In this document: piece after piece, positions 18,064 to 27,797 of the stretch | Layout of the letters: each line of letters begins with the position of its first letter | How positions within the stretch are numbered: position 1 is the stretch's first letter | Origin: UBA8941 sp963780545 | GTDB taxonomy: Archaea > Thermoproteota > Bathyarchaeia > TCS64 | NCBI GenBank assembly: GCA_963780545.1 | Contig: CAWACK010000015.1 | Location: 1-64,000, forward strand | DNA length: 64,000 nt | Reading direction: 5' to 3' | Program-made: the position numbers and the translations under genes | Notes under the pieces: model-generated | Databases searched by the model: none | What the model was told of the DNA's origin: nothing | The model's input: only the letters and a program-made list of their open reading frames with translations

Positions 18064-19082
18064 TCACCTTACTCGGGAGCGTGCCCCTCCACCCATGAAT
18101 CCGCGTCTTCGGACGGCTATCTTTTGGTTCGCCGAGTCACGCACTTCATGACCCGTTATTTGGAGGAACACATCCTCGAGTGTAGGTTCTCGGCTGCTAA
18201 CCGATGTGATCTTGCCATTCTGTTCTCTTATTGAGTCGATAATTATGTCGAAGGCATCCGTACCGATGGCGTGGACCATGATGTGAGTCGGATCCTCTTG
18301 AGAGACCCCTGTAACACAACTCAAGGACTTTAAATTTGACAGGATTCCGGAGTCGAGGTTGGGGATCACAAACTCCAATACTGTCCCCTCTCCTCCGGAG
18401 ACGAGTTTTTTGAGATTCGAAGAGGTATCAAGGGCAGCGACCTTCCCATGATCCACGATGCCTATGTGTTTACAGAGCAGGTCTGCTTCGGCCATCATAT
18501 GAGTGGTTAAAATAACGGTCATTCCATTCTCCTTGTTGATTTTTCTAATGAATTCTCTGATCTCGACGGTGGTCTGTGGATCTAGCCCGAGTGTTGGCTC
18601 GTCGAGGAAGAGCACTCTCGGTTTGTTTAGGAGAGATCTTATGATGTTCACCCTCTGCCTCATACCTGTTGAGAATGTGCCAACTTGGACATCTTTCCAC
18701 TTAGTCATTTGGACTAGTTCGAGGAGTTCTACGATGCTTTTCTTCATCTGGCCTCTGGAACCCCGTAGAGCTTCCCAAAGAACCGGAGGTTCTCCTCCGC
18801 GGTGAGACGCTCATACATTATAAGCTTCTCAGATACGAGGCCAATTAGGGTTCTGACCTTTGAGTCCTCCTTCACTATATCGTATCCGCCGATAGTTGCT
18901 GTACCCGATGTGGGCCTTGATAATGTGGCGAGCATCCTGATCAACGTCGACTTACCCGCCCCGTTTGGGCCAAGGAGGCCAAATATCTCTCCCTCTTCAA
19001 CATCGAAGGAGATATGATCTACCGCCGTGAACTCGCCGAATTTCTTCACTATATCATTCACTTGAATTTCGATCATTAACAT
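18064..19082 (-). CDS. ABC transporter ATP-binding protein (one frameshift)
   Basis: Cytoplasmic ATPase of a DrrA-type exporter, about 338 residues. In order: Walker A GPNGAGKST near residue 40, Q-loop region around LIGLVSEK, signature FSTGMRQRV, Walker B RVLFLDEPTLGLD, switch His in LTTHMM, then the C-terminal DrrA extension ending EPTLEDVFLQITGH plus a short tail. The reading is split at 18744-18747, where an AGATGA makes a false stop and restart inside what is one polypeptide in the family; no separate start is expected there. It is coupled to the permease (5-base gap) and preceded by the CARDB-like exported protein on the same strand. Confidence 0.9.
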
Positions 19083-19223
19083 TCAGACTCCGGGCTGATT
19101 TTGTTGGCTCGAAAGAGCGCATTGTTCTTTACCATGAGTCTAATCGCTCTAGTCAGCATCGAGTGTCTTCCTTCGTCTTTTTTCGTCCTTACCTGAATCT
19201 ATTCAATGTTCTTATGATTTAGG

Positions 19224-20741
19224 TTACCCCATACCGAGCAAGTGTCGGAGCCAACCCCAGAAGTCGGTTCCGATTGTGGCTGCCGGTTTCGTGATCGAAA
19301 CTGGGTAGCTCAAGATCTGTTGCCTGGAGATGTTGAGGTTGTCTAGATAGCTTATCTGGAGCTTGACCGTTGCGTCCCCCACGGTAGCGTTAGAGGCGAC
19401 ATTGAACTTCACTGTAAATATCTGTGGGCTGTCAGGGTATACGGCGCCGAGGTAATAGTTGCTTTCAGGTATCTCTTGGATACCCGAGTCGGAGATAACA
19501 TCGATAGTTAGTGAATTGAACACGGCTCGTTCCCTTGAGTACTAAGGTGCTATCGATCTTGCCGGTGCTGCCCTGATTCACTGTGACGAGTGTCGGGTTC
19601 ATTATCTGGAAGTTAACGACCTCGCCGACTGAGACCGTTAGGATCTCGATGGTTGTCCTCTGGATGCCCTTGGAGTCAGTGTATAGGAGAGTCAGGGTCG
19701 TTGGGATCTGGGAAGCTGGCGCAGCTCCATCAACTATGACATCGTAGCTTAGTGTCCGGGTGTCTCCAGGCATCATGTCCCCCAAGCTACTCGTTGTTGG
19801 GCTCAGTGGCTTGAGTAGACCCTGGGCATCGAGTGTGAGTGTCGCCTTTGTGTTATAAGCGGCGGCATCGTTGCAGTCAACCCGAGCTTGAATAGTAAAT
19901 CTCTCACCGGGGATAGCGGTCGTTGTGTTTAGATTCGTGACCGTCAGGACGGGTACATTATTAATTATTGGCGATGTTACCTCGAGTGGGAGAGTTGCGA
20001 ATCTGCCTTAGGTTGTTGCCTGAGACATCAGAGTATGAGATAGAGGCGGTGAGAGCATAAGCGCCAATGGGCGTATTCTCGAGTGCATAGACTTTGACAT
20101 CGAAAGCTCATCGAGTCATTCGAGTTTAATGTTGTTATATTGTAGTTGGAAGTACTCTCTATGGAGAGGAACGGCGAGGCTGTCGATAGGGCGATGGCTA
20201 CGTTGTTTATTTTGGTGTCCGCTATATTTCTTACCTTCATTGTAACGTCATTTATTGCACTTACATTCAACTCGTTGGGAGAGACTGTAACCTCGACCAT
20301 CGGTAAGAACATGCGGTTCACGACTATTGTGATGGGTATCGTCACAGTCACTATGCCGCGACCGGCGCGGAGATAGCTAAGCGTCATGGTGATTGGGTAG
20401 TCACCAACAGCGACACTCTGGTCGACCATGACAGTCGCGTTGTAGGTTGTAGACGTGCCTTTATCGATCGTGTTCACGACTTTTTGGGCACCTGAGAGGA
20501 TCGCTATTCCGGGTGTCGCAGAGGTTAGGAACGCCTCAACCTCGGTCGCGTCGTAGCTTCCACTGTTGTTTATAGTTATACCGATTATGCCGTGGGTTCC
20601 CGCGGCGATTGTTGTGTTTGTGACTGACACATCCAGGTGGGGGATGATATCATCAGCATAGGTTAATCCTATTTGTCCTGCCATTAGGCAGAGAAGCATT
20701 ATGGGTATGAGATACCTCTTTTTTCCATTCATTTCTATCAC
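19224..20741 (-). CDS. Exported CARDB/NEW3-like repeat protein (three frameshifts)
   Basis: A secreted protein of about 500 residues built of Ig-like repeats. It starts with a signal peptide, MIEMNGKKRYLIPIMLLCLM, cut near LTYADD, followed by repeats with LDVSVTNTTIAAGTHGI, TVTIPITIVVN, PVLTVTNLNTTTAIPGE and VNFQIMNPTLVTVNQGST, the pattern of COG1361-type S-layer-related/CARDB domains. Frame breaks lie near 20105, 20000 and 19525; the last part ends DFWGWLRHLLGMG with no anchor helix visible. In family context such proteins are encoded beside ABC-2 exporters and may be an extracellular accessory or the exporter's regulator. Its stop is about 140 bases from the ABC ATPase start. Confidence 0.7.
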
Positions 20742-21008
20742 TTGAAACTTTTGTTCCCTATCGCGTGGCGTGCGAATTGCCCATTTATCCAGATCTCCTC
20801 GAATGCCGTGGATCTAACAATCAGACACGCTCTAATCGGATTGTTCTCGACAGGGATCATAGGTTGACATCTACCTAGTTACCACCCTACAGCCCAGAGG
20901 TCTCTTAAAAAGATTATAGTTTTTTCCAGATGTCAACTCATATTTCATTATTTTTTGAGAAATGATAAATCCTAAGGAGGACAGATCCAATAACAGGAAG
21001 GGGATTTA
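20742..21008. other. Divergent intergenic region
   Basis: No gene seen. It separates the minus-strand exported protein from the plus-strand amidohydrolase. AT-rich stretches near 20905-20960 could carry promoter elements, and a GGAGGACAG-like purine run is present around 20976-20985, too far from the start to act as a simple ribosome site. Confidence 0.35.
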
Positions 21009-22584
21009 TTGGTTAAGATTTCGAGGGAGAAACAGACAGCACTTGACTGGGTTGACTCGAACGAGACGAGAATATCAAAGTTCGACAAGATGATCTGGGG
21101 TTTCGCTGAGCCAGCATGGAGAGAGTACAAATCCGCTGCAGCCTACTGTAAGTTACTTAGAGATGAGGGCTTCAAGGTAACAGAGGGAACTGGAGGTATG
21201 CCCACCGCCTTTATGGCCACCTACGGGGAGGGAAAGCCGGTACTAGCAACATACGCTGAGTACGATGCTGTTCCGGGGACTTCTCAGAAGGCTGTGACAC
21301 ATCAAGAGCCGAGGGATGGACTCAATCAGTGGGCAGCTGGTCACACTGATCCACATTCAGCTTTAGGAACGACGGCTCTCACTGGGATCCTCGCGGCGAA
21401 AGAGGCCCTGGAGAAACATAAACTGAAGGGGACCTTGAAGATCTTCGGGGAGCCCGCTGAGAAGGTGTGTGGCTCGAAGCCGGTTCACGCGGCCTGGGGC
21501 TACTTCAACGACCATGACGCCGCCATTTGTTATCACCCCTCGGGATACAATACAGCACTGCTAGAGACCCAGAATGGTGCTTACTGGAGTGTTGTGTTTA
21601 CCTTTGAATGTCTTGAGCCAGAGAAGTGGCTAAAGCCAATGGGACCGATGAAGATGGGCGGTCACGCTGGTGGGAGGTGCCCGGCAGCGCTTGATGCGGT
21701 TTGCCTCATGTATACGACGACGAAGTATACGAAAGAGGCGATGCTCCCCCACAGCGCATACTGGACGTTGAACGAGTATGTTATGGTGGCGGGGCAATGC
21801 ACATCCGATAATTTGCCGCCACGAATTGGTCAGATCCAGTACGCGTGGCGTGTCCCAACGCTGGAGATGGCTCAGCAGATCTATAATGTTCTGGAGAACA
21901 ACGCAAAACATGTGGCTGAAATAGCATTCTGTAAACTTTCGGTGAGGTGGGTGACGAAGACGAGGCTTGGCTTACCAAACAACGCCTTGACGGATGTCAC
22001 CTACCGAAACTTCGAGATTGTTGGGCCACCAAAGTACGGTGAGAAGGCGAGGAGAGTGGGACGTGAGATCCAGGTGAACCTCGGCTTCGAGCCGATGGAC
22101 GACCCATTCACGGAGGCGTGCCAAAAACTGACAACGCCTCAGCAGTACGAGGAGGAGCAGAGGAAATCACTGGAGCCCTGGCAGATGCATTTCGGCGCTG
22201 ACGACTACGTTGACTATACTTGGCACTCCCCAGCTGTGCGCCTCTACTCGGCTAAGGCTATACTCAAAGCACCGAAGCCAGGATACACATATCCTCACTG
22301 GGCTGCTAATGCGATGGCGGGGATACCCTGAGACCATCGACCCTATGATATATACAGGTGGGAAGGTGATTGGCACTACCCTAATCGATCTCCTTATGAA
22401 CTCAGGTGAGTTGGCGAGGTGCCAGAGGGAGTTCAACGAGAGGACCGGAGGCGGCATAAGGGGCTCCAAGTGGGTCGCCCCCCTACTGCCGAAGGACTTC
22501 AAGGCACCAGTGGACATGAGGTGGCCTGAATACATCACCACGCAACGTGGTGAGGAGTGGTGGATCCCAACACCCTCGAAGTAG
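21009..22584 (+). CDS. M20-family amidohydrolase, AbgB-like (one frameshift)
   Basis: A peptidase M20-type amidohydrolase resembling AbgB (aminobenzoyl-glutamate utilisation subunit B), about 525 residues. Metal-site strings seen are VLATYAEYDAVPG, DPHSALGTTALTG, IFGEPAEKVCGSKP and ICYHPSG, and the dimerisation domain lies in the middle (residues 190-320). The frame slips at the GGGG at 22319-22322; the tail continues as TIDPMIYTGGKVIGTTLIDL and stops at 22584. Family members cleave N-acyl or amide bonds of amino-acid conjugates in the cytosol. It is followed 40 bases later by a thiazoline-carboxylate-hydrolase-like gene, suggesting a small scavenging operon. Confidence 0.85.
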
Positions 22585-22623
22585 ATACCCCAACAATTTT
22601 TAGTAAGGAAAAAACGGAAAGGT

Positions 22624-23142
22624 TTGATCTATTTGCCAACAAAGATGGTACCACTCAGCGAGGCTGAGAATGAGGTAAAAGTAGTTACACAGCGCCTCGC
22701 CCTACTTCACCTAGCCTACGCCAAAACCCTCGTCGAGGAATACGGCTGGGATAAGGGAAAACAACTGATATTGAAGTCCATGAAGAAGTATGGAATCTAC
22801 GTGGCTAATTGGACCAAGGCGGGGCACCAGGGATTACCAAAGTACGGCTTCTGGGAGAGGAGGGAGGGAAAACCGGACCTCTGCGAGCTTGGGAAGGTCA
22901 TGATCGAGATGGGGGAACCGGAACTCGGTGCCCTCTACTGCCTGATCGACCCGGCGAAGACGATGGCGGCGGATCCTGAGAAAAAGATGATACACACAAA
23001 AAACATGATCCTGGGAGATGACGAGTGCCAGTTTGCGACGGTCCCAACCTCAGAGGAGGATAGGGGCGACTTCTCTAAGAACAATGACTGGGCTCATGTT
23101 GACCCTATAATAGATAATTATCTGAGGAAGAAGCGGGGTTAG
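22624..23142 (+). CDS. L-2-amino-thiazoline-4-carboxylate hydrolase-like protein
   Basis: A 172-residue soluble protein resembling the ATC hydrolase family (conversion of aminothiazoline carboxylate towards cysteine in bacteria). Typical features are the N-terminal helix with EYGWDKGKQLILKSMKKYG and a C-terminal strand region with DDECQFA. The frame opens at TTG 22624, preceded by AAAGGT, but MVPLSEAENEV at ATG 22645 is an equally good start. The family is broad and many members have no tested activity, so the reaction is uncertain. It shares a direction with the M20 amidohydrolase and converges with aRF1, whose end overlaps it by 4 bases. Confidence 0.65.
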   Translation: MIYLPTKMVPLSEAENEVKVVTQRLALLHLAYAKTLVEEYGWDKGKQLILKSMKKYGIYVANWTKAGHQGLPKYGFWERREGKPDLCELGKVMIEMGEPELGALYCLIDPAKTMAADPEKKMIHTKNMILGDDECQFATVPTSEEDRGDFSKNNDWAHVDPIIDNYLRKKRG

Positions 23143-24389
23143 TAGGTCCGGTAGTTGGTGACCGCTGCGATCCCGCCGAAACTACGGTAGAGCATATCTC
23201 CCTCCTCAGTGTTTCGGGAAACTAGCTCCGTCCTCACGTTTGCGTCCGCCGCCATCTCGATCAGCACTTCTATCAGGTCCTCTTTGCTCAGAACCTCAAC
23301 ATCTCCACCGCATTTCTGACACTTTACTGAAGCGAGATTGGCCTCGAAATCAGCGACCTTATCGTTATCGACGACCCTGTTTTCAATGTGCCCGCATGCC
23401 TTGCATTTGAGTTTGAACAAAGTTCTTCGAACATCCTCACTGATGAGGAGCAGTTGTACGTTCATTCCCTTGAGGGCTTGAAATATCTCTTGCTCGCCAT
23501 AGGTGCCGAGACCGTCGTCTTCGCCGAGGTGCTTGAGGAACTCCTGAACATTCTGCCTCTCCTCGTAGTAGCGGGCGTCCTTCATTAGCTCTCGACTCCG
23601 GTTGACGAGCTCCTTGATGCCCTCGGGACCAGTGTATCCTGTGTCTACCTGAGCAAGTATCTTGTCCTTGAGCTCGTAGTGGAGGTAATTCCCGTTGAGG
23701 AAGTCCTCCTTCGTCGGACCAGGGCCGCCGACTATTATGCCCTTGAGGCCGGGGACGTTACGGAAGTGCTCCGTGAAGTAGCCCCCGAGTCGTATATACC
23801 ACTCGTTGAGGTACATATCGCGGAGGCGCTCGTAACGCCTGCTCGATTGGCCGCCTGCTCGGGTCTTGCCTGAGACTCCGCTGCTGTATTGCTTGATGAT
23901 CTCTGTTCGACTCCCCTTGAGGAATCCGAAGGCAGCTTCTTTGGAGTCTATGACGACGAGGCCGTAGACATCCTTAGCAGCAAGCATGTTGAAGAGTGGC
24001 TCGAGTAGGAACTGGTGTTCGCAGCGGTAGTAGTAGATAGTGATGGGTTCAGGTGGCACGATGACGAAGGTCTGCATATCGCCAACACCGAGCTGATTGC
24101 TGGCGATGTTGCCCGCGAATATGGCGAGACCTGTTGGAGGAATGGTTTTGAAGAGCTTAAGCCGCTCCATGACCTTTGTTAGGGCGTCCTGGACGTTTTT
24201 GCGTGTAGTCTTCGACTTTATGTTGACTGCAGTGCCAAACTCGTTGCGTAGGTCGGTCATCACTTCGCTCACAGCCTTCCCCGGCGGGACATAGACGCTG
24301 ACGAGTTCGGTGCCGCGCCCCTGAAGGTTCTCCAGTTGCTCTAACATACGCTGTGCTCGGAGTCGGTCTAGGGGTGCGTTTCCGCTCAT
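23139..24389 (-). CDS. prf1: Archaeal peptide chain release factor aRF1
   Basis: Terminates translation at all three stop codons. 416 residues with the three canonical domains: domain 1 with the stop-decoding NIKS at 56-59 and YRCEHQF at 121-127 (YxCxxxF motif); domain 2 with the peptidyl-hydrolysis GGQ at 179-181 in the context GKTRAGGQSS; domain 3 with a zinc-ribbon-like KCKACGHIE and KCQKCGGDV near residues 330-365. AAGGTGG 7 bases before the ATG is a strong ribosome site. The gene is unbroken. It lies downstream of UMP kinase and ESCRT-III on the same strand with gaps of about 50 bases, so the three may share a transcript. Confidence 0.97.
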   Translation of the reverse strand: MSGNAPLDRLRAQRMLEQLENLQGRGTELVSVYVPPGKAVSEVMTDLRNEFGTAVNIKSKTTRKNVQDALTKVMERLKLFKTIPPTGLAIFAGNIASNQLGVGDMQTFVIVPPEPITIYYYRCEHQFLLEPLFNMLAAKDVYGLVVIDSKEAAFGFLKGSRTEIIKQYSSGVSGKTRAGGQSSRRYERLRDMYLNEWYIRLGGYFTEHFRNVPGLKGIIVGGPGPTKEDFLNGNYLHYELKDKILAQVDTGYTGPEGIKELVNRSRELMKDARYYEERQNVQEFLKHLGEDDGLGTYGEQEIFQALKGMNVQLLLISEDVRRTLFKLKCKACGHIENRVVDNDKVADFEANLASVKCQKCGGDVEVLSKEDLIEVLIEMAADANVRTELVSRNTEEGDMLYRSFGGIAAVTNYRTY

Positions 24390-24438
24390 GTTTCAGCCAC
24401 CTTGAACGCCTTCATAAAGAGATAATACCATATATAGG

Positions 24439-25122
24439 TTACCGTGGGCTCGAAACGACTGTCCCATGGTGACTGCCTTCGACGGCTCGGATTATTTCCT
24501 CTGGATCGTTTCCGTCGATAAATATAACGGGGATGTCAAGTCTTGAAGCTAGCCTTACAGCCTTAAGGTCAAAGAGGCCATACTCTCCTGGAGCCTGCTT
24601 GACGTTGGCTTTGAGGATCTTTTCAAGCTCCATGAATGTGAGTCTGTTTAATCTCGTGGCATCCTTGTTGGTCTTCGGGTTTTTATCGTAGACGCCAGCT
24701 ACGTCTGTGGCGTTTATGATGATGTCGGCCTTCATAGCTTGAGCGAAGAGAACTGCGCGGTAGTCGGTGCTGCTTCCCGGTTTATAGCCTCCACCCACGA
24801 GGATCTTGTCACCTAGGTGGCTCTTTACCTCAGAGGCCCGGCGGTGTATGTGAGGGTCGGCTGCGTTGCCTAGGGCAGCTATTAGGAGGAGGGCGTTTAC
24901 ATGTGTTGCGAGGATTCCTAAGTTGTCTTGAAGGTCATTGTTGCCCCCGAGTTCCTTGGCGATGTTGATGTACTGCCTCGCGGGGCGGCCTCCACCACAG
25001 ACAACGACGATGTCGTGGCCAGCCTCCCAGATGCGCCTGACTATGTCGGCGTATTTGAGGTATGAGGAGGCGTCCATATTTTTGGTGAGTAGGCTGCCTC
25101 CAAGGCTTAGGGAGATCTTCAT
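24439..25122 (-). CDS. pyrH: UMP kinase, archaeal type
   Basis: Phosphorylates UMP to UDP in pyrimidine nucleotide synthesis; amino-acid-kinase fold. The start at the second ATG (25122, MKISLSLGGSLL) gives 227 residues, with GGTGG 9 bases upstream; the ATG ending at 25131 is in frame but sits too close to that site. Motifs are the Gly-rich SLGGSLL, VVVCGGGRPARQYI, VGGGYKPGSSTDYRAV (substrate region), INATDVAGVYDKNPKTNKDA and LASRLDIPVIFIDG. Length and the lack of the bacterial GTP-effector loop fit archaeal PyrH. Context: between aRF1 and an ESCRT-III gene. Confidence 0.95.
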   Translation of the reverse strand: MKISLSLGGSLLTKNMDASSYLKYADIVRRIWEAGHDIVVVCGGGRPARQYINIAKELGGNNDLQDNLGILATHVNALLLIAALGNAADPHIHRRASEVKSHLGDKILVGGGYKPGSSTDYRAVLFAQAMKADIIINATDVAGVYDKNPKTNKDATRLNRLTFMELEKILKANVKQAPGEYGLFDLKAVRLASRLDIPVIFIDGNDPEEIIRAVEGSHHGTVVSSPR

Positions 25123-25183
25123 CTGATTCATCCACCGCTTTGTTTGTTAGGATAAAACGATTGCCGATCCGTTGAAAAATGGA

Positions 25184-25819
25184 TCAGGTAAGAATGTAGA
25201 CCTGCACTTTATTGCTGCCTGGTAGCTCGGGGAAGGTATCCTTCATCCTCTTCTCAGCTACAGCTGAGGCCTCCTCCAAGATCTTAGCGGAGTCCTCGTT
25301 CGCCGACTGGAAGTTGATGCTCATCCCCGATGTCGCACCCGCATCCATGACTATGCCGCTGAGGATGTTGCTGATGTCACCCATCTCCTTCGCTATCTGG
25401 GGGTTGACGGAAGCCATACCCCTCATCACGTCGCGCATCACTCCGATGACAGGCAGCAGCGTATAGGCGAGGTCACCCATCTCGCTGATGGCCTCCATAC
25501 GCATCGCGATCTGGTCGAGAGCGAGCTTGGCGTTGAGGGTCGTTTTCTGCATCTTACGGAGCTCGGCGAGCTCGTTAGCGTAGATGTTGGCGTGGGGTGT
25601 ATCGTGCTTCTGGTACGAGTCGACGACCTTCGCGAATAGGCTCTTATCTCTCTCCTCGAAACGCTTCGACTCCTGCTCCAGCTTCTGCAACTGTCCCTGC
25701 ACGCGCTTAGTTGCATACTCCATCCGGGGCTTGAGGGCACCCGGTGGATTTATTGCGTCTTTGACGGTCTTGCCTAGGGGCTGATTATCTCCCCTCTCCC
25801 ACTGCTTGCCGAATGACAT
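25184..25819 (-). CDS. ESCRT-III/CdvB-family (Snf7-like) protein
   Basis: A 211-residue, almost wholly helical protein with the ESCRT-III core layout: basic helix 1-2 hairpin (about residues 30-80, MEYATKRVQGQLQKLEQESK), helix 3 (KMQKTTLNAKLALDQIAMRM), the Met/Gly-rich turn, then helices 4-5 ending near residue 190. TACK and Asgard archaea use such proteins as membrane-scission filaments in division (CdvB paralogues). The C-terminus has no winged helix and no obvious MIT-interaction proline motif, so it looks more like a CdvB1/B2-type filament subunit than CdvB itself. No cdvA or cdvC lies in the window. Confidence 0.8.
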   Translation of the reverse strand: MSFGKQWERGDNQPLGKTVKDAINPPGALKPRMEYATKRVQGQLQKLEQESKRFEERDKSLFAKVVDSYQKHDTPHANIYANELAELRKMQKTTLNAKLALDQIAMRMEAISEMGDLAYTLLPVIGVMRDVMRGMASVNPQIAKEMGDISNILSGIVMDAGATSGMSINFQSANEDSAKILEEASAVAEKRMKDTFPELPGSNKVQVYILT

Positions 25820-26331
25820 ACTATATGCCTCTGAAGCTTAGTTGGTACTACATGTGATAGGCATTCCATTTCCAATATGATCATCCGAATTATCTTTACT
25901 CCATTTTTTAAGACTAAATTAGCATCTTCTTGTAATTCTTTCATAGGTGAACAATCAATTGTTTATGCTTATCTCTAAATTGACGTGAATTTATAGAGAA
26001 CATTTGCTTTATTCGTATAAACGGCATATAATCTTACTTCAAAATGATTCCCTTGATTTTGCCTATCAGAATCTAAAAACTAAATTAGAATACATAAAAA
26101 ATGAAGGTTTGCAAAATATCATGCGCTCGGCACTAATTTTGAATAAAGAACATTATCTGAAAAAGGTGAGAATAAGAAGATCATTCAGACCATTGCGAAC
26201 AGGATAATGAGACAGAGAAATAAAGCGGTGAGAAGTTTTTCTCTTTATTCCGACTCGCATCCGAATATGTCTATACGCTACTGAGTAAATTCGAATAGGT
26301 TTTAAGGCGTATTACTCGTATTGTTGGCGTA
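25820..26331. other. AT-rich gap before tRNA-Leu
   Basis: About 510 bases. One open frame at 26004-26207 (67 residues, MLYSYKRHIILLQNDSL) is lysine/asparagine rich, without recognised homology and probably a chance frame in AT-rich DNA or a remnant. TATA-like TTTTAAGG is seen around 26299-26306, about 28 bases before the tRNA, a fitting tRNA promoter. Confidence 0.4.
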
Positions 26332-26417
26332 GCGGGGGTTCCCAAGTGGCCAAAGGGGCGGGACTCAAGATCCCCTAGCTCAGGCTTTCGAGGGTTCGAA
26401 TCCCTCCCCCCGCACCA
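26332..26417 (+). tRNA. tRNA-Leu, anticodon CAA, CCA encoded
   Basis: Acceptor GCGGGGG at 26332-26338 pairs with CCCCCGC at 26407-26413; discriminator A and encoded CCA end at 26417. The D stem is CCC/GGG, the anticodon loop reads CTCAAGA with anticodon CAA (decodes UUG), the long variable arm (TAGCTCAGGCTTTCG) marks a class II tRNA, and the T arm is GAGGG-TTCGAAT-CCCTC. No intron is needed. A TATA-like TTTTAAGG lies about 28 bases upstream. An integrase remnant begins 12 bases downstream, so this tRNA has probably served as an attachment site. Confidence 0.93.
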
Positions 26418-26428
26418 ACAGACAAACC

Positions 26429-26590
26429 CTAGAAAATCTGGATCTATTCTTGGGCTATCTGAAGGATCGAGATTTTAGATATTCAACGATTAAAACGAAG
26501 ATCAAGATTGTGAAGTCTCTGAGTAGAAAAGCTAACCTCAGGGATACTAAGGCTGTTGAGGGGGTGCATAAGGGTCTCAGGTTGTGGTGA
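26429..26590 (+). pseudogene. Integrase N-terminal remnant beside tRNA-Leu
   Basis: An open stretch of 53 residues reads LENLDLFLGYLKDRDFRYST and IKTKIKIVKSLSRKANLRDT, which is the pattern of the SAM-like core-binding domain of tyrosine recombinases. It has no start codon of its own and stops at 26590; the 150 bases after it keep only scattered open pieces. The position 12 bases past the CCA end of tRNA-Leu is where an integrated element's integrase would sit. It is a scar without activity. Confidence 0.5.
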
Positions 26591-26749
26591 TCGTAGAAAG
26601 AACAAGATGGGACATGCATACCAGCGCGCAAGAAAGCTATAGAGTATTAAGAACTTAAGCGCGAGCATGTAAGATGAGCTTATACTAAAGCTACCTTGGG
26701 TTAAGATTTTTCGAGTAGTGGCTGGAGCTGAGGATAAGACTAGCCAAGT

Positions 26750-27621
26750 TTAGATGACGTAATGCTCCTGAGGATACTCGAGGAAGTACCTGTCCCTCCT
26801 ATCGACGAGCACCGTCACCACTCTCCCACCCTTCCTCATCTTCTTAGCCATCTGGATCGTGGCGTACACGTTAGCACCCGATGACATGCCGCAGAAGAGC
26901 CCCTCCTCCCGGCACAGCCTGTTCGCCATCTCCCTGGCATCCTCATCATTAACTGTCAGCATCTGATCGGGGATACTCTTCTCAAACATTGTCTCGATGA
27001 TGAACTTGTACTTCGGCATCCCAAACTCCTCGAAGAACGGGTCGAAGAGGTGGTTCTTGACCCAGTCCGTTATCAGCGTGTCCTCCGGAACTAGGCCGAC
27101 CACCTTGACACCTGGGTTCTCCTTCCTCAGAGCCTCGGCGATGCCCAGAAGCGTGCCTCCGGTGCCAACCGAAGCGACGAAGGCATCAACCTTCCCATCC
27201 GTCTGCTCCAGTATCTCCTTCCCTGTGGAGTCCCTGTGAGCCTTCGTGTTGTTTGGATTGCAGTTCTGACAAGAATACCACACCTTGGAGTCGGCCTTCT
27301 CGAGGTCGAAGCACTTCTTCATACCGATAATCGTCCCCAACGCTGCCTCCTCGCTGGGCTTAAGCCTCTTGAGGACCCCCTCATATCCCGTCGACTTAAA
27401 ACTCTCAACCTCTGCTCCGAAGAACCTCATAGTCTTGATCCGGTTCTCCGGATTGTATACGCCGACCCATTCACTCAGGATGAATAGGCAACCTTGTAGC
27501 CTTTCACGTTGCCCACGAAGGAGAGGGCGGCCCCAGTGTTACCACTCGTCTGATCGACTACGGTGCCTCCTGTTCTCAGCTTGCCTTCTTTCTCGGCCTC
27601 TTTTATCATTCTGAGCGCCAT
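26750..27621 (-). pseudogene. Cysteine synthase-family PLP enzyme, 5'-truncated and frameshifted
   Basis: The protein matches the O-acetylserine sulfhydrylase/cystathionine beta-synthase family from MALRMIKEAEKEGKL onward. The PLP phosphate loop TSGNTGAAL and the later VGTGGTLLGIAEAL and GMSSGANVYA are present. One base-level break near 27482 separates KGYKVA from LSEWVGVYNPENRIK. The first 45 or so residues of the family, including the PLP-binding Lys of the SxKDR motif just before this start, are missing: the DNA upstream of ATG 27621 has no related coding. An alternating-CG tract at 27687-27695 lies 66 bases upstream. Without the Schiff-base Lys it cannot act as a normal synthase, so I call it a pseudogene. 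A Cys-rich insert YSCQNCNP is also seen. Confidence 0.7.
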
Positions 27622-27797
27622 TCTAGATTTTAAAAATGATTGTCGCTACGCGCACTCACCTGCGAGAGATAAGAACCACAGCTTAACGCGCGCGCATATG
27701 CAACAGGCCGTTATCCGATAAACAGTATACGCTATTGAGACCACTCTCTCAAATACACTACTCTTAAAAGACAGCCCAATTCCCCTACCCACCCTAA

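Noticed and set aside
18744..18747. Two separate ABC ATPase genes coupled by ATGA
   Set aside because: Walker A lies in one piece and the signature and Walker B in the other, so they must be one polypeptide broken by a frame slip.
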